Below, one piece after another: positions 8,173 through 14,375 of a stretch of DNA of 64,000 bases; within the stretch, counting starts at the first letter, position 1; the number at the start of each line of letters is the position of its first letter. This stretch comes from JBJHBP01 sp050485645 (lineage in GTDB: Bacteria; Pseudomonadota; Gammaproteobacteria; Steroidobacterales; Rariloculaceae). The translations under genes were made by a program, and so were the position numbers. The stretch is taken from NCBI GenBank assembly GCA_050485645.1, contig JBJHBT010000014.1, positions 38,820-102,819 on the forward strand, in the 5' to 3' direction. The notes under the pieces are model-generated. The model saw nothing but the letters and a program-made list of their open reading frames with translations, was not told the DNA's origin and did no database searches.

Positions 8173-8708
8173 ACGTGATCCGCACCGCACTGCCCGGCGT
8201 GGTGATCATCGAGCCCACCGTGCACGGTGACGAGCGCGGCTTCTTCGTCGAGACATTCCAGGCCGAACGCTATCGGGAGCTTGCCGGCATCGATCTGCCG
8301 TTCGTGCAGGACAACCACTCGCGTTCGCGTCGCGGCGTGCTGCGCGGACTGCACGCGCAGAGGCATCATCCGCAGGGCAAGCTTGTGCGTGTGGCACGTG
8401 GCGAGGTGTTCGACGTTGCCGTCGACATCAATCCCGCATCGCAGAACTTCGGCCGATGGGTGGGCATGCTGCTGTCCGATCGCAATCACCGTCAGGCGTG
8501 GATTCCGCCCGGCTACGCGCACGGCTTCGTCGTACTGTCGGAAACCGCCGACTTCGAATACAAGTGCACCGACTTCTACCACCCGGATGACGAAATCGGT
8601 GTGGTCTGGAACGACCCTGACATCGGCATCGAGTGGCCCCTGATCGAAACCGTCGTATCCGCGAAGGATGCGGCGCTGCCGACGCTGGCAAGCCTGAGGC
8701 CGTCATGA
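8169..8708 (+). CDS. rfbC: dTDP-4-dehydrorhamnose 3,5-epimerase
   Basis: 179 residues, normal for the cupin-fold epimerase. It has DERGFFVETFQ, FVQDNHSRSRRGVLRGLHAQ (catalytic His in GLH), GKLVRVARGEVFDVAVD and the WIPPGYAHGF block. It epimerises C3 and C5 of the 4-keto sugar. The start overlaps the rfbA stop (ATGA), indicating translational coupling. A 91-bp spacer with degenerate gtgcatatg-like repeats separates it from rfbD. Confidence 0.96.
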   Translation: MNVIRTALPGVVIIEPTVHGDERGFFVETFQAERYRELAGIDLPFVQDNHSRSRRGVLRGLHAQRHHPQGKLVRVARGEVFDVAVDINPASQNFGRWVGMLLSDRNHRQAWIPPGYAHGFVVLSETADFEYKCTDFYHPDDEIGVVWNDPDIGIEWPLIETVVSAKDAALPTLASLRPS

Positions 8709-8799
8709 TGGTCCGTTACCGTGCGCATCAGCGTGCACATGTGAGCGTGCATATGTGCTTGTATATGAGCGTGCAGATGAACATGTGTGTGAGTCCATC
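8709..8799. repeat. Degenerate short repeats between rfbC and rfbD
   Basis: The spacer holds imperfect units such as gtgcacatg, gtgcatatg, gtgcagatg and gagcgtgca, in contrast to the overlapping starts elsewhere in the operon. No other function is evident. Confidence 0.4.
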
Positions 8800-9672
8800 A
8801 TGACCATCGTCGTTCTGGGTTCCTCAGGTCAGCTCGCCACGCACCTGCGCCAGCTGCTGCCCGATGCGCAGTTCTGGGGGCGTGACACCCTGGATCTGGC
8901 CCAGCTGCACGTGCTTCAGGATCGCCTGCGGTCCACCCGGCCCCGGGCCGTCATCAATGCCGCCGCCTATACGGCGGTGGACGCTGCGCAGGGCGATGCC
9001 GATGCCGCCTGGCGCCTCAATGCCGAGGCACCCGGTGTCGCAGCGCGCGCGGCCGCGGCTGTGGGCGCAACGTTCACACAGGTCTCCACCGATTACGTGT
9101 TCGACGGCCGCGCCGACAAGCCGTATCAGCCGGATTCGGCAGTGAATCCGCTCGGTGTCTACGGTGCCAGCAAGCTGGGCGGAGAACTTGCGGTGCGTAC
9201 ACTGTGCCCGCGTTACTGGATACTGCGTACCAGCTGGGTGTTCAGCGCGTTCGGTGCGAATTTCGTGAAGACCGTGCTGCGTCTGGCGGGCAGCGGCAAG
9301 CCGATGCGCATCGTCGCCGATCAGTATGGTCAGCCCACCCATGCCGGCGATCTGGCCGCGGCGATTGCTGCGCTGGATGTGACAGCCGCCGAACCGCCGC
9401 TGCCTTTCGGGACGTATCACGCCACCGGCGGTCCGGCCGTCACCTGGCACGCGTTCGCCGAGCGCATCGTCGAACTGGCGGTTGAGATCGGCCTGCTCGA
9501 GCAGGCGGTGCCGGTGCATGCGATCACGACAGCCGAGTTCGGCGCGCCCGCGCCAAGACCGCTGTTCGGTGTGCTTGCGCCAAGTGCGGCGCTGGAGGAG
9601 CGCTGCGGATCCGTCTTCGACTGGCAGCGTGCGCTGCGCGAGGTGCTGGTCAGGATTCGCGCGGCACGGTAA
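8800..9672 (+). CDS. rfbD: dTDP-4-dehydrorhamnose reductase
   Basis: 290 residues from ATG 8800, where MTIVVLGSSGQLATHL is a normal RfbD start with its nucleotide-binding loop. Further signatures are INAAAYTAVDAA, STDYVFDGRADKPY and YGASKLGGE (YxxxK), and LRTSWVFS. It reduces dTDP-4-keto-rhamnose to dTDP-L-rhamnose. Last gene of rfbBACD; the next feature is a tRNA on the opposite strand. Confidence 0.95.
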   Translation: MTIVVLGSSGQLATHLRQLLPDAQFWGRDTLDLAQLHVLQDRLRSTRPRAVINAAAYTAVDAAQGDADAAWRLNAEAPGVAARAAAAVGATFTQVSTDYVFDGRADKPYQPDSAVNPLGVYGASKLGGELAVRTLCPRYWILRTSWVFSAFGANFVKTVLRLAGSGKPMRIVADQYGQPTHAGDLAAAIAALDVTAAEPPLPFGTYHATGGPAVTWHAFAERIVELAVEIGLLEQAVPVHAITTAEFGAPAPRPLFGVLAPSAALEERCGSVFDWQRALREVLVRIRAAR

Positions 9673-9682
9673 CGGAGAAATC

Positions 9683-9757
9683 TGGTGGGCGATACTGGGA
9701 TTGAACCAGTGACCTCTGCCGTGTGAAGGCAGCGCTCTCCCGCTGAGCTAATCGCCC
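9683..9757 (-). tRNA. tRNA-Val (anticodon CAC)
   Basis: The minus strand folds into a full cloverleaf. The acceptor stem is GGGCGAT / ATCGCCC, the D arm GCTCAGCGGGAGAGC, the anticodon stem CTGCC / GGCAG with loop TTCACAC, and the T arm ACTGG-TTCAATC-CCAGT. Discriminator A and an encoded CCA end follow. The anticodon CAC reads GUG, a frequent valine codon in GC-rich genomes. Confidence 0.95.
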
Positions 9758-9779
9758 GTGGGACGCAAGTTTAGTGGCA

Positions 9780-9819
9780 GCGGGAACCGGGGGCAACATC
9801 GTTGACATCCGGTTCCCGC
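9780..9819 (-). terminator. Terminator-like hairpin after the first lipoprotein gene
   Basis: An 11-bp perfect inverted repeat (gcgggaaccgg / ccggttcccgc) lies 17 bp after the stop codon of the minus-strand lipoprotein. It lacks a clean T-run, so it may act with Rho or as 3' protection. Confidence 0.5.
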
Positions 9820-9836
9820 CCGCGCCTTTGCCGCGT

Positions 9837-10994
9837 CTACTGCACCGTCTTCGTGCCGATATTCGAAAAGCCGCTCTCGAGGTTGTTGCTGTCGAACGCG
9901 GTTGCGACGAAGTAGTACGTGTTCGGAGTCAGCCCCTCCACCATATACGTGGTGATTCCGGGATTGTCGATGGTCACCGAGTTCGGATAGCTGCCTGGCG
10001 ACGTGCCCCAGTAGATCCGATAGCCCGCCAGTCCGCCCGACAGCGGTGTGCCATCCTCGCGCTCGGTTGGCGGCAGCCACGTCAGGGTGGCGTGACCGTT
10101 GGCCGCCGCCACCACGGCAATGCTGAAAGCCGGCAGCGAGGCGCTGCCGTGGCCGTCACTGACCGAGATCACGATGTTGTTGTAGACGCCAAGGTCGCCG
10201 GCCTGGGGCGTGCCGCGCAGCCGGCCGGTCTGGGGGTTGAAGGTGGCCCAGGACGGACGATTGCTGATGGCATACTCCAGCGTCTGCCCGGAGCCGCTGC
10301 TGCCGGACGGCGTGAACGAGAACAGCTGGCCGTGCATGACCTCGCCCAGGGGCGTGCCGCTGATCGTCGGTGGCGGATAGTCGGGTGTACCCGGATCGCC
10401 CGGATCGCCCGGATCAACAGGATCGCCCGGATCAACAGGATCAACAGGATCAACAGGATCAACAGGATCGACCGGGTCAACCGGGTCAACCGGGTCAACA
10501 GGATCCGTCGGGTCGGCAGGGATCACGGGATCGGCGGGAACCACAGGGTCGCCACCTGAGCCATCCCCACCGGAACCCGATCCGTCTTTGGCCGCCAGCA
10601 CATCGATGCCGAACGGCGCGAGGGAGGCGCCGCGGCTGCCGTTCTGCGCGGCGATGACGATGCCGCTGTACGTGCCAATGTCGCTGGTGCCAGGTGTGCC
10701 CTGGAGTTCGCCGGAGCTGACGTCGAACGTGGCCCAGGCGGGCCGGTTCTGAATGCTGAAACTCAGCACGTCACCGTTTACGCCGCCGACTTCCGGCGTG
10801 AAGCTGTACCACAGGCCTTCCTCGACAGTGGTCTGCGGTTCGCCGACGATCGTCAGTGCCACGGCGGGTGGCGGACTGGACGGTGGTTGCGCGCTGGCAT
10901 TGCTGTCACCGCTGTCGTCGCCACAGGCCACGAGCAGCAGGCACTGGGCGAGGGCGATTGTGAGCCCGGCGAAACGTGATTTGCGAATGGTCAT
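9837..10994 (-). CDS. Lipoprotein with two putative Ig-like domains, Pro-Val-Asp-rich linker and fibronectin type III domain
   Basis: 385 residues from ATG 10994, chosen for the strong SD aggaggaagg just upstream and for the lipoprotein signal (LLLVAC, then GDDSGDS). Two repeats of the putative Ig type are visible (RPAWATFDVSSGELQGTPG and RPSWATFNPQTGRLRGTPQ). Between them lies a low-complexity linker of PVDP/PGDP repeats. The C terminus is FN3-like (LTWLPPTEREDG, GYRIYWGT, NTYYFVATAFD). It is presumably anchored in the outer membrane and exposed. A c-di-GMP-I riboswitch precedes it, so it is probably controlled by second-messenger level. It is a paralogue of the next gene. Confidence 0.88.
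   Translation of the reverse strand: MTIRKSRFAGLTIALAQCLLLVACGDDSGDSNASAQPPSSPPPAVALTIVGEPQTTVEEGLWYSFTPEVGGVNGDVLSFSIQNRPAWATFDVSSGELQGTPGTSDIGTYSGIVIAAQNGSRGASLAPFGIDVLAAKDGSGSGGDGSGGDPVVPADPVIPADPTDPVDPVDPVDPVDPVDPVDPVDPVDPGDPVDPGDPGDPGTPDYPPPTISGTPLGEVMHGQLFSFTPSGSSGSGQTLEYAISNRPSWATFNPQTGRLRGTPQAGDLGVYNNIVISVSDGHGSASLPAFSIAVVAAANGHATLTWLPPTEREDGTPLSGGLAGYRIYWGTSPGSYPNSVTIDNPGITTYMVEGLTPNTYYFVATAFDSNNLESGFSNIGTKTVQ
10375..10512. repeat. Low-complexity tandem repeat coding for the PVDP linker
   Basis: Nine-base units such as ggatcaaca and ggatcgccc recur in register and encode (DPV)n/(DPG)n in the lipoprotein. Such arrays can expand or contract without changing frame. Confidence 0.85.
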
Positions 10995-11138
10995 CCGTCC
11001 TTCCTCCTGAGCGGACTCCGGCCGTACTGAACACATCGGGCGTTGCGGCCGTCTGCGCGGTTCTTGCGGATAAAGGCAGGAAGTGACGGCGAACCGCACG
11101 CGAGCGTGTGGCGGTCCGTCAAGAAGGGCGACCTGTTG

Positions 11139-11226
11139 CGCCGGCAACCCCGCTGTCTTAGAACCTGCAGTCCCTTAGACCGGTGGCTTTGCGTCCCCAC
11201 CTTTCGGTGGGTTTGCCTTTATCAGC
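11139..11226 (-). promoter_or_regulatory. c-di-GMP-I (GEMM) riboswitch upstream of the first Ig/FN3 lipoprotein
   Basis: Read on the minus strand the segment contains GGCAAACC, a CACC-GAAA-GGTG hairpin, GGGACGCAAAGCC, ACCGGTCTAAGG, and then AGCGGGGTTGCCGG. In order and spacing this matches the conserved GEMM-I aptamer: GNRA tetraloop in P2, ACGCAAAGCC core and tetraloop-receptor arm. It begins about 230 bp and ends about 145 bp upstream of the lipoprotein start. No intrinsic terminator is obvious in the leader, so control may act on translation; the strong SD could be the target. Confidence 0.92.
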
Positions 11227-11284
11227 GTTGTCAGTTCTGCGGGAGATTGACTCCTGAAACTCTGGTTAAGAAAAAATCAGTACT

Positions 11285-11303
11285 CCGTGAACCTAGTTCA
11301 CGG
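11285..11303 (-). terminator. Hairpin spanning the stop codon of the second lipoprotein gene
   Basis: On the minus strand ccgtgaac-tag-gttcacgg forms an 8-bp stem whose loop is the stop codon. After 10 bases comes a run of six T. It may terminate partially, leaving read-through into the next riboswitch-controlled gene. Confidence 0.5.
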
Positions 11304-12012
11304 TCTTGAACGCGGTATTGGATCTGGCGCTTTCCAGCCCCGATGTGTCGAAGGCGGTGATCGCGAAGTAGTAGGTGGCCGGTACGAGCTGTTCCACGAC
11401 ATACGTCGTCACGCCCGGGTTCGCGATGGTGTCCACATTCGTCATGTTGGTCATCGACGTACCCCAGTACACGTTGTACCCGGCCAGGTCACCGAACAGC
11501 GGCGATCCATCCTCCCGTTCGGTCGGCGGCAGCCAGCTCAGCGTGGCCGATCCGCTGGCCGTGGCCACCACGGCGATGCTGAACGGTCCCAGCGTGACGG
11601 ATTCTTCGCCGGCGGCAACCGTGATACGGATATCGGCGTACGTCCCGAGGTCGCCTGCGCCGGGCGTACCGTTGAGCCGGCCGGTGGCGTTGTTGAACTG
11701 CGCCCAGCCGGGGCGATTGCTGATCGAGAACGAAACCGTTGCGCCATCGGGCGCCGTCACCGTCGGCGTGAAACTGAACGCGGAACCGGACATCACCTGT
11801 GGCGCCGGCGAACCACTGATCGACAGCGGTGAGTTCGACGGCGGCGGAGTGCTTGGCGGCGGACTCGACGACGGCGGACTCGACGGCGGCGGGCTGCCAC
11901 CGGGAGGCGGGTTGCTGCCGCCGCCCGAGTCGCCGCTATCGTCTCCGCAACCAGCCATCAACAGGCAGGCGGTAAGGAGAAGGAGCCAGCGATTCAATCC
12001 GAGTTTCGTCAT
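11293..12012 (-). CDS. Lipoprotein with one putative Ig-like domain and fibronectin type III domain
   Basis: 239 residues. The signal ends in lipobox LMAGC followed by GDDSGDS, the same sequence as in the neighbouring paralogue. A Pro/Ser-rich spacer leads into one Ig-like repeat (RPGWAQFNNATGRLNGTPG) and a FN3-like domain (LSWLPPTEREDGSP, YNVYWGTS, TYYFAITAFD). It looks like a shorter copy of the downstream gene, lacking one Ig repeat and the PVDP linker. A GEMM-I riboswitch lies 154 bp upstream and a sigma-54-like element further up. Role unknown; surface or matrix adhesion under c-di-GMP control is plausible. Confidence 0.86.
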   Translation of the reverse strand: MTKLGLNRWLLLLTACLLMAGCGDDSGDSGGGSNPPPGGSPPPSSPPSSSPPPSTPPPSNSPLSISGSPAPQVMSGSAFSFTPTVTAPDGATVSFSISNRPGWAQFNNATGRLNGTPGAGDLGTYADIRITVAAGEESVTLGPFSIAVVATASGSATLSWLPPTEREDGSPLFGDLAGYNVYWGTSMTNMTNVDTIANPGVTTYVVEQLVPATYYFAITAFDTSGLESARSNTAFKTVN

Positions 12013-12165
12013 CCGTTTCTCACCCTGTCAGCTGCGCACTGCACTTCGACGCACGAATGCGTCGAGCTCTTTGCTGACAAGGTGGGATCCGGATCCGGCT
12101 GCACCTGCGTGGTGCAGTGGAAGGCCGGATGGCGCGTGTCGGAATCTGTCCGTCGTCGCCAGATT

Positions 12166-12247
12166 TGCCGGTAGCCCCGCTGTCGTGGGATTGCTCCTGT
12201 AGACCGGTGGCTTTGCGTCTTCACCTTTCGGTGAGTTTGCCTTTGTC
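12166..12247 (-). promoter_or_regulatory. c-di-GMP-I (GEMM) riboswitch upstream of the second Ig/FN3 lipoprotein
   Basis: The minus strand reads AAAGGCAAACTCACCGAAAG, then GTGAAGACGCAAAGCC, ACCGGTCTACAGG, and AGCGGGGCTACCGG. The core, GAAA tetraloop and tetraloop-receptor half match GEMM-I. The aptamer is close in sequence to the one at 11139-11226, so the leader was duplicated together with the gene. Confidence 0.92.
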
Positions 12248-12319
12248 AGCATCCGTGATTCTGCATGCGTTTGACTTACTAGCAACTGGTTGTTGCAACC
12301 TACGATGCTATAAATACAA

Positions 12320-12334
12320 CCAAGAACCGTGCCA
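12320..12334 (-). promoter_or_regulatory. Possible sigma-54 promoter ahead of the riboswitch-lipoprotein unit
   Basis: The minus strand reads TGGCACGGTTCTTGG: a perfect -24 block (TGGCACG) and correct spacing, but -12 is TTGG rather than TTGC. It lies about 75 bp upstream of the riboswitch. The mismatch falls on a normally invariant base, so this is only a candidate. Confidence 0.4.
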
Positions 12335-12862
12335 AAGATAACAAAACAAATAAAATCAAATGGTTGGGTTTTTTCGAATGGGCGGCCGGAGGCACGGATT
12401 GTCGCCAGAAACAGACCGTGCAAATCCATGCACGCGGTTATTATGTCTAACGCATTGGCGCATGCAAGCGCCGTTTTCCGGCGCTGAAAAGCTGCGCGAC
12501 TGGTGCCGGCCGAGTCTTACCGTTGCACGTCATCAACTTGCGGACGCTTGTTCGCGTCGAGTGGTTGATGGCGGTTCACCGCGGTTTATCGATGTCCATC
12601 GACATTCACCCGCCCGCGGCGGCACGAATCCGGATGTCGCCACATGCAGACAGACGTCGAAACGGATGCCGGATCGCGTCACTTGCTGCCCAAGTGCGTC
12701 AGTTGCGGGTTGCAACCGTTTCTGCAACAAAAAGACACGTCAGCAACCAGTGCGTGTAGTAGCCTACGCGCCTGCCGCGAATCCGTGTTCCGGATCAGGC
12801 CCTCACGGATGGCCTGCGGCGGTGATTTCGCACTGACCTGTTGATTGCGGAGGACTGTGGGC
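12335..12862. other. Intergenic region before ugd
   Basis: No gene is apparent. An AT-rich patch lies at 12335-12375 and a perfect hairpin (agcgccg / cggcgct) at about 12470-12488 with no T-run on either side. Promoters of the ugd-led operon probably lie here, but I see no convincing -35/-10 pair. Confidence 0.5.
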
Positions 12863-14218
12863 ATGCGTGTGACGATATACGGCTCCGGCTATGTGGGACT
12901 GGTAACCGGGGCTTGCCTTGCCGATGCCGGCAACCACGTGATGTGCGTGGACGTGGATGAGAGCAAGGTCGCGCGACTGACCAACGGCGACGTACCGATC
13001 TATGAGCCGGGTCTGAAGGAGATCCTGCACAAGGCCCGCGACGCCGGCCGCATCAGTTTCACCACCGACGCGGCGGCGGGCGTGGCGCATGGTCTGTTCC
13101 AGTTCATCGCCGTGGGCACGCCGCCCGGCGAGGACGGATCGGCCGATCTTCAGCATGTGCTGGCCGTGGCGCGCACCATCGGCGAGCACCTCACCGACTA
13201 TCGCATTGTCGTGAACAAGTCGACGGTCCCGGTTGGCACGGCGGATCGCGTCACGGCCCAGATCCGCTCGGTTCTGGAGCAGCGCGGCGTACCGGCGGAA
13301 TTCGACGTGGTGTCGAACCCCGAGTTTCTGAAGGAAGGCGCCGCGATCGAAGACTTCATGAAACCCGACCGCATCGTCCTGGGCACCGAAAACCCGCGCA
13401 CCGCCGAACTGATTCGCACCCTCTACGAACCGTTCAACCGCAACCACGATCGGCTGTTCGTGATGGGCGTGCGATCGGCTGAGCTGACCAAGTACGCGGC
13501 CAATGCCATGCTGGCCACCAAGATCAGTTTCATGAATGAACTGGCCAACCTCGCCGAGCGCATGGGCGCCGATATAGAAGAGGTGCGCAAGGGTATCGGC
13601 TCGGATCCGCGCATCGGCTACGAATTCATCTATCCGGGTTGCGGCTATGGCGGCTCGTGCTTTCCCAAGGACGTGAAGGCGCTGTCGGCATCGGCGAACG
13701 ACAATGGCTACGACGCCGTGATCCTGAATGCCGTGAACGCGGTCAACGACCGCCAGAAGACCGTGCTGTTCGACAAGATTCACCGCTGCTTCAACGGTGA
13801 GCTGGCCGGTCGCGTCATCGCGGTGTGGGGGCTGTCGTTCAAGCCGAACACCGACGACATGCGTGAGGCGTCCAGCCGCGTTTTGATCGACGCGCTGCTG
13901 GCGGCCGGCGCGCGGGTGCGGGCCTACGACCCGGTAGCCAGTGACGAAGCCAGACGCATCTATGGCGAGCGGGACGATCTGCTGCTGGTCGATCGCGCCG
14001 AGAAGGCGCTGCAGGGCGCCGATGCGCTGGCCATCGTGACCGAGTGGCGCGAGTTCCGCAGCCCGGATTTCGACATGATCCGCCAGACGCTGCGCCAGCC
14101 GCTGATTTTCGACGGCCGCAATCTCTATGATCCGCGCGTGCTCAGCCATCAGGGAATCCGCTATTTCGCGATCGGGCGGGGCGAGTCGGCGCACCCGGTG
14201 GATCGATCAGGCGCCTGA
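12863..14218 (+). CDS. ugd: UDP-glucose 6-dehydrogenase
   Basis: 451 residues from ATG 12863, preceded by the SD cggagg at 12848-12853. The start MRVTIYGSGYVGLVTGACLA is the standard NAD-binding N terminus. The catalytic Cys is in GYGGSCFPKDVKAL (about residue 266), and NPEFLKEGAAIEDFMKPDR and WGLSFKPNTDDMREA are typical. It oxidises UDP-glucose to UDP-glucuronate, giving an acidic sugar for the polymer. It heads the gene run into prsT and the export genes. Confidence 0.96.
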   Translation: MRVTIYGSGYVGLVTGACLADAGNHVMCVDVDESKVARLTNGDVPIYEPGLKEILHKARDAGRISFTTDAAAGVAHGLFQFIAVGTPPGEDGSADLQHVLAVARTIGEHLTDYRIVVNKSTVPVGTADRVTAQIRSVLEQRGVPAEFDVVSNPEFLKEGAAIEDFMKPDRIVLGTENPRTAELIRTLYEPFNRNHDRLFVMGVRSAELTKYAANAMLATKISFMNELANLAERMGADIEEVRKGIGSDPRIGYEFIYPGCGYGGSCFPKDVKALSASANDNGYDAVILNAVNAVNDRQKTVLFDKIHRCFNGELAGRVIAVWGLSFKPNTDDMREASSRVLIDALLAAGARVRAYDPVASDEARRIYGERDDLLLVDRAEKALQGADALAIVTEWREFRSPDFDMIRQTLRQPLIFDGRNLYDPRVLSHQGIRYFAIGRGESAHPVDRSGA

Positions 14219-14375
14219 TCCGGCACCGGAGCTGGTGTCCGGCCTGGCGTCTGGTCGGGGGATGGCGCCTCCGCCTCAGCTGCGGTCGCGGCGGCGGATC
14301 GGGCCGGCGCGCCACATGCGTCAACCATGGCCTGCGTCATGGACAAGGCGCGCTCTGTTCAGGTATCAAGGTCGG

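Noticed and set aside
10375..10512. Short direct repeats considered as a CRISPR array
   Set aside because: Units are 9 bp, contiguous and in frame with the PVDP linker; there are no spacers and no cas genes.
12383..12402. GG-N10-GC match upstream of ugd considered as a sigma-54 promoter
   Set aside because: The -24 (TGGGCGG) and -12 (AGGCA) blocks deviate too much from consensus.
12470..12488. Perfect hairpin before ugd considered as terminator
   Set aside because: No T-run follows on either strand and no upstream transcript clearly needs it.
12803..14194. 463-codon minus-strand frame opposite ugd
   Set aside because: Shadow of a well-conserved gene; no family motif and no ribosome-binding site.
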